Below, one piece after another: positions 1-9,400 of a DNA stretch of 64,000 nt. The DNA lies in NCBI RefSeq assembly GCF_014650075.1, contig NZ_BMUG01000011.1, forward strand, positions 186,001-250,000, written 5' to 3'. Made by a program: the position numbers and the translations under genes. This DNA comes from Streptomyces microflavus (GTDB lineage Bacteria; Actinomycetota; Actinomycetes; Streptomycetales; Streptomycetaceae). How positions within the stretch are numbered: the first letter of the stretch is position 1; the number at the start of each line of letters is the position of its first letter. The notes beneath the pieces are model-generated. The model did no database searches, was not told the DNA's origin, and was given only the letters and a program-made list of their open reading frames with translations.

Positions 1-964
1 GCCCGAAGCCGTCCACGGTGATCGACTGGAGGTCGTGGCGGTAGACCGTGTGCCAGCCGAGGATCTTGTCGATGATCTGCTGCGGGGAGCCGATCAGCTG
101 GGGGCCGCCCTCGATCGCGTCCTCGATGGTCCGGAACGGGGTGTTGTAGCCGGCCTTGCCCGCCAGGTGCGGCTTGAACGTCTGCCGCACCCGCGCCTCG
201 TACAGCTCCTTGTACTGCCGGACGGCCGCCTGCGAGCTGTCCGCGATGAGCAGCCCGCCGGAGCCCGCCGCCACCCGGGCGTCCGCCGGATCGTGGCCGT
301 ACGCCTCGAACCGCTCCCGGTAGTGCGCGATGAGCTTCGCGTACGCCTCACGCGGCTGGATGGCGTTGGCGGTGAACAGAGGGTCGCCGTGCTTGGCCGC
401 CAGCTCGGGGGAGTTGAGGCTGGTCGCCGAGCCGTGCCAGATGCGCGGGAGCCCGTCGTACGGACGTGGCACGGTCGTCACGTTCTTCAGCGGCGGGCGG
501 AACTCGCCCTCCCAGTCGACGCCCTCCTCGCTCCACAGCCGGCGCAGCAGCTCGTACTTCTCCTTCTGGAGGTCCCACTGCCGTTCCTCGTCGAGCCCGA
601 AGAGGTCGAAGTGGCCCGCCTCGGCGCCCTTCCCGACGACCAGTTCGATCCGGCCCCGGGAGATCTGGTCGAGCGTCGCGAAGTCCTCCGCCACCCGGAC
701 CGGGTCGAGGATCGCGACGACGGTCACCCCGGTGAGCAGCCGGATCGTGGTGGTACGGGCCGCGATCGCGCCGAGCACGACGCTCGGGCTGGAGGAGAGG
801 AAGGCTCCGGCGTGCCGCTCACCGACCGAGTAGGAGTCGAAGCCGAGCTCCTCCGCGACGGACGCGGTGGCGATCACCTCCTCGAACCGGTCGGCGGGGG
901 AGGGGAGTTCGCCGGTCAGAGGGTGCGGGTCATGGCCGATCAGGGAAAGCACCGAGAATCTCAT
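1..964 (-). CDS. LLM-class flavin-dependent oxidoreductase (luciferase-like monooxygenase), 3' end outside window
   Basis: About 321 residues are visible from an ATG at 964 and the frame stays open to the window edge, so the C-terminus is missing. The N-terminus MRFSVLSLIGHDPHP, the stretch ELGFDSYSVGERH, the ISRGRIELVVGKG segment and PRIWHGSATSLNSPELAAKHGDPLF follow the bacterial luciferase TIM-barrel order. Known family role: FMNH2- or F420-dependent oxidation of small organic substrates; nothing here identifies the substrate. It is the last gene before a terminator-like hairpin shared with the neighbouring glpD 3' end. Start choice is by the conserved family N-terminus; the upstream purine stretch is a modest ribosome binding site. 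Confidence 0.85.
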   Translation of the reverse strand, partial: MRFSVLSLIGHDPHPLTGELPSPADRFEEVIATASVAEELGFDSYSVGERHAGAFLSSSPSVVLGAIAARTTTIRLLTGVTVVAILDPVRVAEDFATLDQISRGRIELVVGKGAEAGHFDLFGLDEERQWDLQKEKYELLRRLWSEEGVDWEGEFRPPLKNVTTVPRPYDGLPRIWHGSATSLNSPELAAKHGDPLFTANAIQPREAYAKLIAHYRERFEAYGHDPADARVAAGSGGLLIADSSQAAVRQYKELYEARVRQTFKPHLAGKAGYNTPFRTIEDAIEGGPQLIGSPQQIIDKILGWHTVYRHDLQSITVDGFG

Positions 965-1041
965 GCCCTCCACTTTCCTCGCGGCACATTGCACGGGTAT
1001 GGCGGGAGTGTGGCGCGTGCCGGGGACGCGCGCGTACGTGA

Positions 1042-1075
1042 ACGGGGGCGGCTCCCGCGTGGAAGCCGCCCCCGT
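1042..1075 (-). terminator. Hairpin terminator downstream of glpD
   Basis: A perfect 12-bp stem (1042-1053 with 1064-1075) closes a 10-nt loop just past the glpD stop codon. There is no long U-tract, as is usual for Streptomyces terminators. It would end the glycerol operon transcript before the monooxygenase gene, which runs in the same direction. Confidence 0.6.
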
Positions 1076-1095
1076 CCGCCGTACCCGCGGGGAGA

Positions 1096-2706
1096 TCAGT
1101 CCCGGTCGGCCAGCAGCTTCTCGACGCCGTCGCGGACGTCGTCCGTCGCCAGGCCCCGGATCGTCAGCGTCGTCCGGCGGCGCAGCACGTCGTCCGCCGT
1201 CTCGGCCCACTCGTGGTCGCGGGCGTAGGCGACCTGGGCCCAGATCTCCGGGGCGTCCGGGTGGACGCGCTCGGCCAGCTCCGGGCTCTCGTTGGCCAGC
1301 CGCGCGATGTCGAAGGCGAGCGAGCCGTAGTGCGTGGCCAGGTGCCGGGCGGTGTCCGGCGCCATCCGGGGGCCGGGGGTGCCGCCGTCGATCAGCAGCC
1401 GGTGCGCGACCGCGTTCGGGTTGGCGATCCCGGGCAGCGGCAGCTTCCTCGGCAGCCGGTTCATCGGCTCCATGTCCTCCGCCAGCGGGTGCCCCGGCAG
1501 GGCGGCCAGCTTGTTCATGACCGTGCGGCCGATGTGGCGGAACGTCGTCCACTTGCCGCCCGCGACCGACAGCATTCCGCCGCGGCCCTCCGTGACGACC
1601 GTCTCGCGCTTGGCCTTGGAGGTGTCGCCCGGACCGCCGGGCAGCACCCGCAGACCGGCGAAGGAGTAGGTGATCAGGTCGCGGGAGAGCTGCTGGTCCT
1701 TGATCGAGAACGCCGCCTCGTCGAGGATCTGCGCGGTGTCCGCCTCGGTCACCGACACGTCCGCCGGGTCGCCCTCGTACTCCTCGTCCGTCGTGCCGAG
1801 GAGCAGCATGTCCTCCCACGGCAGGGCGAACGTGATGCGGTACTTGTCTATCGGGGTGGCCAGCGCCGCCCGCCACGGACGGGTCCGCTTGAGGACCAGG
1901 TGGGCGCCCTTGGAGAGGCGGATGGAGGGGGCCGCGTTCGGGTCCTCCATCTTCCGCAGGTGGTCGACCCAGGGGCCGGTCGCGTTCAGCACGAGCCGGG
2001 CGGTGACGCCGAACTCCGTACCGTCGACGCTGTCCTTCAGATCGGCGCCCGTGACCCGGCCCCGGGTGAAGCGGAGACCGGTGACGGCCGCGTGGTTGAG
2101 GACGGCCGCGCCCGCGTCGACGGCCGCGCGGACCGTCATCAGCGCCATGCGGGCGTCGTTCATCTGGTCGTCGCCGTAGACCGCGACGGCCTTCAGGTTG
2201 TCGGTGCGCAGCTCGGGCACGTCGCGCTGCGCCTTGGCCGGGGAGATGACATGGCCGACGCCGTCGCCGAACGCGGAGAGCGCGGAGTAGGCGAAGACGC
2301 CCGCGCCGAGCTTGGCCGCGCCGTGCGGGCCGCCCTTGTAGACGGGCAGGTAGAAGGTGAGCGGGTTGGCCAGGTGCGGGGCCACCTCGCGGGAGATCGC
2401 GCGGCGCTCGAAGTGGTTCTCCGCGACCAGCTTGACCGCGCCGGTCTGGAGGTAGCGCAGACCGCCGTGGAGCAGCTTGGAGGAGGCGGAGGAGGTGGCG
2501 CCGGCGAAGTCACCGGCGTCCACCAGTGCCACCCGCAGCCCGGACTGCGCGGCATGCCAGGCGGTGGAGATGCCCAGGATGCCGCCGCCGATGACCAGGA
2601 GGTCGTAGGTCGCCCGGGACAGCTGCTCCCGGGTCTCGGCGCGGCTCGGCAGGGAGCCGGAGGCCGGGTGCGTTCCGAGGGCGGGAACGCTCTGCAGGGT
2701 GGTCAT
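1096..2706 (-). CDS. glpD: Aerobic glycerol-3-phosphate dehydrogenase (FAD)
   Basis: The 536-residue protein oxidises sn-glycerol-3-phosphate to dihydroxyacetone phosphate and passes electrons to the quinone pool at the inner membrane face. The FAD dinucleotide fold is visible at about residues 36-60 (LLVIGGGILGISTAWHAA), followed by the family segment GATSSASSKLLHGGLRYL. The substrate-side motifs KRTRPWR and LPWEDMLLLGTTDEEY are present, and SVAGGKWTTFRHIG closes the FAD domain. The ATG at 2706 has AGGAG upstream, and only 15 bases separate it from the glpK stop, so the two are co-transcribed. This is the last step of the glycerol operon (gylB in older Streptomyces naming). Length is normal for the family. 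Confidence 0.96.
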   Translation of the reverse strand: MTTLQSVPALGTHPASGSLPSRAETREQLSRATYDLLVIGGGILGISTAWHAAQSGLRVALVDAGDFAGATSSASSKLLHGGLRYLQTGAVKLVAENHFERRAISREVAPHLANPLTFYLPVYKGGPHGAAKLGAGVFAYSALSAFGDGVGHVISPAKAQRDVPELRTDNLKAVAVYGDDQMNDARMALMTVRAAVDAGAAVLNHAAVTGLRFTRGRVTGADLKDSVDGTEFGVTARLVLNATGPWVDHLRKMEDPNAAPSIRLSKGAHLVLKRTRPWRAALATPIDKYRITFALPWEDMLLLGTTDEEYEGDPADVSVTEADTAQILDEAAFSIKDQQLSRDLITYSFAGLRVLPGGPGDTSKAKRETVVTEGRGGMLSVAGGKWTTFRHIGRTVMNKLAALPGHPLAEDMEPMNRLPRKLPLPGIANPNAVAHRLLIDGGTPGPRMAPDTARHLATHYGSLAFDIARLANESPELAERVHPDAPEIWAQVAYARDHEWAETADDVLRRRTTLTIRGLATDDVRDGVEKLLADRD

Positions 2707-2721
2707 GGTGAATGCTCCTCG

Positions 2722-4266
2722 TCAGCTTTCTTCGTCCTCGACCCAGCCCATGGTCCGTTCGACGGCCTTGAGCCAGCTCTTGTACTCGCGGGCACGGGTG
2801 TCCGCGTCCATGCGGGGGGTCCACTCGGCGGCCCGGCGCCAGTTGGCGCGCAGCGCGTCGGTGTCCGGCCAGAAGCCGACGGCCAGGCCGGCGGCGTAGG
2901 CGGCGCCGAGGCAGGTGGTCTCGGCGACCATGGGGCGCACCACGGGTGCGTCCAGGAAGTCGGCGAGCGTCTGCATCAGCAGGTTGTTGGACGTCATGCC
3001 GCCGTCGACCTTGAGCGCGGTCAGTTCGACGCCGGAGTCCTTCGTCATGGCATCGCTGATCTCGCGGGTCTGCCAGGCGGTGGCCTCCAGGACGGCACGG
3101 GCGATGTGCGCCTTGGTGACGTAACGGGTGAGGCCGGTGATCACCCCGCGGGCGTCGGGACGCCAGTAGGGGGCGAACAGGCCGGAGAAGGCGGGCACGA
3201 AGTAGGCGCCGCCGTTGTCCTCGACCGAGGAGGCCAGCGTCTCGATCTCGGCGGCCGACTTGATCAGGCCCATCTGGTCGCGCATCCACTGCACCAGCGA
3301 ACCGGTGACCGCGATGGAGCCCTCCAGGGCGTACACCGGGGGCTTGTCGCCGATCTGGTAGCCGACGGTGGTGAGCAGACCGTTGTACGAGTTGACCGGG
3401 GTACCGCCGGTGTTCATCAGCATGAAGGTGCCGGTGCCGTACGTGGACTTGGCCTCGCCCTCGGCGAAACAGGTCTGGCCGAAGAGGGCCGCCTGCTGGT
3501 CGCCGAGCGCGGAGGCGACGGGCACGCCGTCGAGGATGCCGCCCTTGGCGTGGCCGTACACCTCGGCGGAGGAGCGGATCTCGGGGAGGACCGCGGCCGG
3601 GATGCCGATGGAGGAGAGGATCTTCTCGTCCCACTCCATCCGGTGCAGGTTCATCAGGAGGGTGCGCGAGGCGTTGGTGACGTCGGTGACGTGCACGCCG
3701 CCGTCGGTGCCGCCGGTCAGGTTCCAGATGACCCAGGAGTCCATCGTGCCGAAGAGGATGTCGCCGGCCTCGGCGCGCTCGCGCAGCCCCTCGACGTTGT
3801 CGAGCAGCCAGCGGACCTTGGGTCCGGCGAAGTACGAGGCGAGCGGCAGCCCGGTCTCGCGGCGGAAGCGGTCCTGGCCCACGTTGCGGCCGAGCTCCCG
3901 GCAGAGCGCGTCGGTGCGGGTGTCCTGCCAGACCAGGGCGTTGTGCACCGGCTCACCGGTGTTCTTGTCCCACAGCAGGGTGGTCTCGCGCTGGTTGGTG
4001 ATGCCGATCGCCTTGACGTCGGCGGAGGTGATGCCGGCCTTGACGATGGCCCCGGCGACGACCTCCTGCACGTTCTCCCAGATCTCGGTCGCGTCGTGCT
4101 CGACCCATCCCGGCTTCGGGAAGATCTGCTCGTGCTCCTTCTGGTCGACCGAGACGATCCGGCCGTCCTTGTCGAAGACGATGCAGCGGCTGGAGGTGGT
4201 GCCCTGGTCGATGGCCGCGATGAACGGGCCGGTGCCGTGGGTGCCGGTGGTGTGTGCTTCGGTCAC
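2722..4266 (-). CDS. glpK: Glycerol kinase
   Basis: A FGGY-family ATP-dependent kinase phosphorylating glycerol to sn-glycerol-3-phosphate in the cytoplasm; 514 residues from the chosen GTG. The frame is open further upstream, but GTG 4266 has GGGAG 8 bases before it and gives the family N-terminus with the phosphate motif IAAIDQGTTSSR. The FGGY signature region is visible as GTMDSWVIWNLTGG, with GDQQAALFGQTCF and KVDGGMTSNNLLMQ in the C-terminal actin-like domain. It lies 56 bases downstream of glpF and directly upstream of glpD, so uptake, phosphorylation and oxidation are encoded in pathway order. Catabolite control is known for gyl operons; the sequence shows only the operators described upstream. 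Confidence 0.96.
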   Translation of the reverse strand: MTEAHTTGTHGTGPFIAAIDQGTTSSRCIVFDKDGRIVSVDQKEHEQIFPKPGWVEHDATEIWENVQEVVAGAIVKAGITSADVKAIGITNQRETTLLWDKNTGEPVHNALVWQDTRTDALCRELGRNVGQDRFRRETGLPLASYFAGPKVRWLLDNVEGLRERAEAGDILFGTMDSWVIWNLTGGTDGGVHVTDVTNASRTLLMNLHRMEWDEKILSSIGIPAAVLPEIRSSAEVYGHAKGGILDGVPVASALGDQQAALFGQTCFAEGEAKSTYGTGTFMLMNTGGTPVNSYNGLLTTVGYQIGDKPPVYALEGSIAVTGSLVQWMRDQMGLIKSAAEIETLASSVEDNGGAYFVPAFSGLFAPYWRPDARGVITGLTRYVTKAHIARAVLEATAWQTREISDAMTKDSGVELTALKVDGGMTSNNLLMQTLADFLDAPVVRPMVAETTCLGAAYAAGLAVGFWPDTDALRANWRRAAEWTPRMDADTRAREYKSWLKAVERTMGWVEDEES

Positions 4267-4322
4267 GGTGTGCTCCCGGAAGTCTGTGAGTGGAAGGGTT
4301 ACGGCGCTGATACCCGCGTGGG

Positions 4323-5114
4323 CTAGGCGAAGGCCAGGTTGTAGAGCCCACCGGCGAGGGCGCCGCCGATGAGCGGACCCACGATGGGTACCCACGCGTA
4401 GCCCCAGTCCGAACCACCCTTGTTCGGCAGCGGGAGCACCGCGTGCACGATGCGCGGTCCCAGGTCGCGGACCGGGTTGATGGCGTAGCCCGTGGGCCCG
4501 CCGAGCGAGAGGCCGATACCGACGACGACCAGGGCCGTGATCAGCGCGCCGAGCGTGCCGAGGCCGTTGCCCTCGTTGTTGAGGCCCTGGGTCAGGATCG
4601 CCAGGACCAGCACGACCGTGGCGATGACCTCGGTGAGCACGTTCTGGACGCCGTTGCGGATCTCGGGGCCGGTGGAGAAGATCCCGAGCACCGGGCCGGC
4701 CTTGGGGGCGGCGGTCTGGTCGACCATGGCCTCGTCGGCGGGCTGCGCCTTGATGATCTCCGGGTCGTTGAGGTGGGCGTGGAACTGCCCGTAGTACACC
4801 GCGTAGACCAGTACGGCGCCGATCATCGCGCCGAGCAGCTGGGAGGCGAGGTAGAGGGGCACGTCGCCCCACGCGGTGCCGCCCTGAATGGCGAGGCCGA
4901 GGGTGACCGCGGGGTTGAGGTGGGCACCCGAGACGCCGCCGGCCAGGTAGGCGCCGGTCAGCACGGCGAAACCCCACCCGAAGGTGATGGCCAGCCAGCC
5001 CGCGTTCTGGGCCTTCGAGCGCTTCAGCGTGACGGCGGCACAGACACCGCCGCCGAGCAGGATGAGTATGGCGGTACCGATGGTCTCGCCGATGAAAATG
5101 TCGGAGCTGGACAC
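4323..5114 (-). CDS. glpF: Glycerol uptake facilitator (aquaglyceroporin, MIP family)
   Basis: A 263-residue channel from GTG 5114, chosen because AAAGGAG sits about 7 bases upstream; the frame is open further but without a ribosome site. Six hydrophobic segments and two half-helices fit an MIP channel. The first half-helix carries the standard GAHLNPAVTLG. The second reads GYAINPVRDLGPR, so the usual second NPA is NPV; the Arg-Asp that follows is the glycerol-facilitator signature. About 25 residues between membrane segments (HLNDPEIIKAQPADEAMVDQ) form a longer loop than in E. coli GlpF. It is first in the glpF-glpK-glpD operon. Confidence 0.95.
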   Translation of the reverse strand: MSSSDIFIGETIGTAILILLGGGVCAAVTLKRSKAQNAGWLAITFGWGFAVLTGAYLAGGVSGAHLNPAVTLGLAIQGGTAWGDVPLYLASQLLGAMIGAVLVYAVYYGQFHAHLNDPEIIKAQPADEAMVDQTAAPKAGPVLGIFSTGPEIRNGVQNVLTEVIATVVLVLAILTQGLNNEGNGLGTLGALITALVVVGIGLSLGGPTGYAINPVRDLGPRIVHAVLPLPNKGGSDWGYAWVPIVGPLIGGALAGGLYNLAFA

Positions 5115-5477
5115 CCGCGACTCCTTTGTCCTTCGTCCAGGGGAGAGCGGAACACATCGGGTCCCTCCGATGGTCCGCGCCCCAGATGGGTATCCACGAA
5201 GCGTGGGCAGCCCACCTGTAAGGGCTTGACCGGCCCTTGGCACTGTCACACCCTAACGCGTATTGCCGTTAGGCGTTCGACAATGCCGACCGTTGAACGG
5301 CAGTGTTTCCCCCGAGTGAAGGAAGCGTCAAGGGTTCTGTGGTGCAGGACTCGGTGCGCGACGCGATCGTTACCCCACGATGCGCCCGGACGTGCGCGGG
5401 CGCGAGCGGGCGCATACGGAAGGTGTTACGGGGGCGGTCGCCCGGCCCTCAGAAGAGGCCGGTATCCACGGCCCGGC
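5115..5477 (-). promoter_or_regulatory. Glycerol operon promoter region with candidate GylR operator
   Basis: The 363 bases between gylR and glpF contain no gene. On the plus strand, 5275-5291 reads GTTCGACAATGCCGACC. It matches 15 of 17 positions of the symmetric element before gylR. Next to it an 8-nt-spaced inverted repeat CCTAACG/CGTTAGG occupies 5252-5258 and 5267-5273. Both lie about 140-175 bases upstream of glpF, where a repressor of a glpF promoter could act. IclR regulators such as GylR are known to control their own and the adjacent operon; binding here is inferred. No clear -35/-10 pair was identified. Confidence 0.6.
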
Positions 5478-6242
5478 TCAGAAGCGCCCGGCGCCCAGGT
5501 CCCGGGAGACCGCGCGGGCGCAGTCCCGTACGGCGGCGATCAGCTCGGGGCGCAGGACGCCGCCAGGCGCCACCCGCTCCACCGCGCCCGTCACGGCCAC
5601 CGCGCCCACCGGCATCCTGCGCCGGTCGTGGACGGGGGCCGACACGGCGGCCACGCCCTCCCAGGTCTCCTCGGCGTCGGCGGCCCAGCCCTGCGCGCGG
5701 ATCAGGTCGAGCATCGCCTCGAACTCGTCGGCGGCCGTGACCGTGCGCCCGGTGAAGGAGCGGCGCTCCGCCTCCATGACCTCGCTGTGCGCCACCGGGT
5801 CGAACGCGGACAGCACCTTGCCGAGCGCCGTGGAGTGCAGCGGCTGCATCGCCCCGACCTCCAGCACCTGGCGGCTGTCGTCGGGCCGGAAGACGTGGTG
5901 GACGATGAGCACACCGTGCTGGTGCAGCACGCCGAGGTGGACGCTCTCGCCGCTGGAGCGGGCCAGGTCGTCCGTCCAGACCAGGGCCCGGGCCCGCAGC
6001 TCGTGGACGTCCAGATAGCTGTTGCCCAGCCGCAGCAGCTCGGCGCCGAGCTGGTAGCGCCCCGACGTCGCGTCCTGCTCGACGAACCCCTCCAGCTGGA
6101 GGGTGCGCAGGATTCCGTGGGCGGTGCCCTTGGCCAGCCCCAGGGAGGAGGCGATGTCGGACAGCCCGAGCCGCCGCTCGCCGCCCGCCAGCAGACGCAG
6201 CATCGCGGCCGCCCGCTCCAGCGACTGGATGTTCTTGGCCAT
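5478..6242 (-). CDS. gylR: IclR-family glycerol operon regulator GylR
   Basis: A 254-residue regulator, the length I recall for S. coelicolor GylR. The N-terminal winged helix-turn-helix includes LSDIASSLGLAKGTAHGILRTLQLEGFV (about residues 24-51). The C-terminal effector domain has the IclR features LHSTALGKVLSAF and VGAVAVTGAVERV. The ATG at 6242 follows GGAGGAG with 9-base spacing. It lies upstream of glpF on the same strand and is separated from it by the operator region, the classical gyl arrangement. Known role: repression of the glycerol catabolic genes, relieved by glycerol-3-phosphate. Confidence 0.93.
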   Translation of the reverse strand: MAKNIQSLERAAAMLRLLAGGERRLGLSDIASSLGLAKGTAHGILRTLQLEGFVEQDATSGRYQLGAELLRLGNSYLDVHELRARALVWTDDLARSSGESVHLGVLHQHGVLIVHHVFRPDDSRQVLEVGAMQPLHSTALGKVLSAFDPVAHSEVMEAERRSFTGRTVTAADEFEAMLDLIRAQGWAADAEETWEGVAAVSAPVHDRRRMPVGAVAVTGAVERVAPGGVLRPELIAAVRDCARAVSRDLGAGRF

Positions 6243-6264
6243 CGCGCCGTACTCCTCCACCTCG

Positions 6265-6281
6265 GTTCGACAATGCTGAAC
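6265..6281. promoter_or_regulatory. Candidate GylR operator in the gylR/metH intergenic region
   Basis: The 17-mer GTTCGACAATGCTGAAC is a near-perfect dyad (GTTCnnCAnTGnnGAAC) lying 23 bases upstream of the gylR ATG. The same core recurs before glpF at 5275-5291. The position fits autoregulation of gylR. The 239-base intergenic stretch also holds the metH leader. Confidence 0.6.
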
Positions 6282-6399
6282 ACTATCGGTCGATGCCGAC
6301 CTCTGTCTGACTCCGGGGGAAAGTCGCCCCCGGCCGGCCGACGGTGCCGCACCCGCACAGCATGCAGTCCGTCTCCTGGACGGACCGACCACGGGCAGG

Positions 6400-6481
6400 G
6401 GTGTCCGGCTACGCTGACGGGGTGCGCCTTCCCCAAGAAGGACGCAAAGCCGACAGCCGTCGCATCCCTGGGAGATCATCC
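6400..6481 (+). promoter_or_regulatory. Structured 5' leader of metH, identity unknown
   Basis: An 8-bp helix can form between 6419-6426 (GGGGTGCG) and 6461-6468 (CGCATCCC, one G-U pair). It encloses a CCTT/AAGG hairpin (6427-6430 with 6438-6441) and the strand GGACGCAAAGCC (6440-6451). The alternative pairing GACGG (6416-6420) with CCGTC (6457-6461) would compete with it. The helix ends immediately before the GGGAG ribosome site at 6470-6474. GGACGCAAAGCC is identical to a conserved strand of class-I cyclic-di-GMP riboswitches, but the other half of that fold is not seen, and no cobalamin-riboswitch hallmark is present. Confidence 0.4.
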
Positions 6482-9400
6482 ATGGCCTCGTTGCCGACAC
6501 CCGCCCCCGACAGCCGGACCCGCGCAGCAGCCCTGCGCGAGGCACTCGCCACCCGGGTGGTGGTAGCAGACGGTGCGATGGGCACCATGCTCCAGGCACA
6601 GGACCCGACCCTTGAGGACTTCGAGAACCTCGAAGGCTGCAACGAGATCCTCAACATCACCCGCCCCGACATCGTGCGCTCCGTCCACGAGGAGTATTTC
6701 GCGGTCGGCGTCGACTGCGTCGAGACCAACACCTTCGGCGCGAACCACTCCGCGGCCAACGAGTACGAGGTCGCCGACCGGATCTTCGAGCTCTCCGAGT
6801 CGGGCGCCCGCATCGCCCGTGAGGTCGCGGACGAGTTCTCCGGCAAGGACGGCCGCCAGCGCTGGGTCCTCGGCTCGATCGGCCCCGGCACCAAGCTGCC
6901 CTCGCTCGGCCACATCACGTACGACGTCCTGCGCGACGGCTACCAGAAGAACGCCGAGGGCCTCCTCGCGGGCGGCTCGGACGCTCTGATCGTCGAGACC
7001 ACCCAGGACCTGCTGCAGACCAAGTCCAGCATCATCGGCGCGCGCCGGGCGATGGACGCCCTCGGCATCGACGTGCCCCTGATCTGCTCCCTCGCCTTCG
7101 AGACGACCGGCGTCATGCTGCTCGGCTCCGAGATCGGCGCCGCCCTCACCGCCCTGGAGCCGCTCGGCATCGACCTGATCGGTCTGAACTGCTCGACCGG
7201 CCCGGACGAGATGAGCGAGCACCTGCGCTACCTCGCCCGCCACTCCCGTACGCCCCTGATGTGCATGCCCAACGCGGGCCTGCCCGTCCTCACCAAGGAC
7301 GGCGCGCACTTCCCGCTCGGCCCCGACGGCCTCGCCGACTCCCAGGAGACGTTCGTCCGGGACTACGGCCTCTCCCTCATCGGCGGCTGCTGCGGTACGA
7401 CCCCGGCGCACATGAAGGCCGTCGTGGAGCGGGCCCGCGGGCTCACCCCGGGCGAGCGGAACCCGCGCCCCGAGCCCGGCGCGGCCTCCCTCTACCAGAC
7501 GATCCCCTTCCGCCAGGACACCGCGTACCTGGCCATCGGTGAGCGCACCAACGCCAACGGCTCCAAGAAGTTCCGCGAGGCCATGCTGGAGGCCCGCTGG
7601 GACGACTGCGTGGAGATGGCCCGCGACCAGATCCGCGAGGGCGCGCACATGCTCGACCTCTGCGTCGACTACGTGGGCCGCGACGGCGCCGCCGACATGG
7701 CGGAGCTGGCGGGCCGCTTCGCGACCGCCTCCACCCTCCCGATCGTGCTGGACTCCACCGAGCTGCCCGTCCTGCGCGCCGGCCTGGAGAAGCTCGGCGG
7801 CCGTGCGGTGCTGAACTCGGTGAACTACGAGGACGGCGACGGCCCCGAGTCCCGCTTCGCACAGGTCAGCGCCCTGGCCTCGGAGCACGGCGCCGCCCTG
7901 ATCGCCCTGACGATCGACGAGGAGGGCCAGGCCCGCACGGTCGAGCACAAGGTCGCCATCGCCGAGCGGCTGATCGAGGACCTCACCACCAACTGGGGCA
8001 TCCACGAGTCCGACATCCTCATCGACACCCTGACCTTCACCATCTGCACCGGCCAGGAGGAGTCCCGCGGCGACGGCATCGCGACGATCGGTGCGATCCG
8101 CGAGCTGAAGAAGCGCCACCCGGACGTCCAGACCACGCTGGGCCTCTCCAACATCTCCTTCGGCCTGAACCCGGCCGCCCGGGTCGTGCTCAACTCCGTC
8201 TTCCTCGACGAGTGCGTCAAGGCGGGCCTGGACTCCGCGATCGTGCACGCCTCCAAGATCCTGCCCATCGCACGGCTGGAGGAGGAGCAGGTCAAGGTCG
8301 CCCTCGACCTGATCTACGACCGCCGCAGCGAGGGCTACGACCCCCTCCAGAAGCTCATGGGCCTCTTCGAGGGCGTCAACATGAAGTCGATGAAGGCGGG
8401 CCGGGCCGAGGAGCTGATGGCCCTTCCGCTCGACGAGCGGCTCCAGCGCCGCATCATCGACGGCGAGAAGAACGGCCTGGAGGCCGACCTGGACGAGGCG
8501 CTCCAGGACACCCCGGCCCTGGACATCGTCAACAACACGCTGCTCGAAGGCATGAAGGTGGTCGGCGAGCTGTTCGGCTCCGGCCAGATGCAGCTGCCGT
8601 TCGTCCTCCAGTCCGCCGAGGTCATGAAGATCGCGGTGGCCCATCTGGAGCCGCACATGGAGAAGTCCGACGCCGACGGCAAGGGCACGATCGTGCTGGC
8701 CACCGTCCGCGGCGACGTCCACGACATCGGCAAGAACCTCGTCGACATCATCCTCTCCAACAACGGCTACAACGTCGTCAACCTCGGTATCAAGCAGCCC
8801 GTCTCCGCGATCCTGGAGGCTGCCGAGGAGCACCGCGCCGACGTCATCGGCATGTCCGGCCTCCTGGTGAAGTCCACCGTGATCATGAAGGAGAACCTCC
8901 AGGAGCTGAACCAGCGCAAGATGGCCGCCGACTTCCCGGTGATCCTCGGTGGCGCCGCGCTGACCAGGGCCTATGTGGAGCAGGACCTGCACGAGATCTA
9001 CGAGGGCGAGGTCCGCTACGCCCGTGACGCCTTCGAGGGCCTGCGCCTCATGGACGCGCTCATCGGCGTCAAGCGCGGTGTGCCGGGTGCCGCCCTGCCC
9101 GAGCTCAAGCAGCGCCGGGTCCCCAAGAAGACCACCGACACCGCCGTACTGGAGGTCGAGGAGCCCGAGGGCTCGGTGCGCTCGGACGTCTCCACCACCA
9201 ACCCCGTCCCCGAGCCGCCGTTCTGGGGCACCCGGGTCATCAAGGGCATCCCGCTCAAGGATTACGCCTCCTGGCTCGACGAGGGCGCCCTGTTCAAGGG
9301 TCAGTGGGGCCTCAAGCAGGCCCGGACCGGCGACGGACCGACGTACGAGGAGCTGGTGGAGACCGAGGGACGCCCGCACCTGCGCGGCTGGCTCGACCAC

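Noticed and set aside
6440..6451. Cyclic-di-GMP-I riboswitch before metH
   Set aside because: Only the GGACGCAAAGCC strand matches; the partner strand with its GNRA-type loop and the closing helices of that class are not present.
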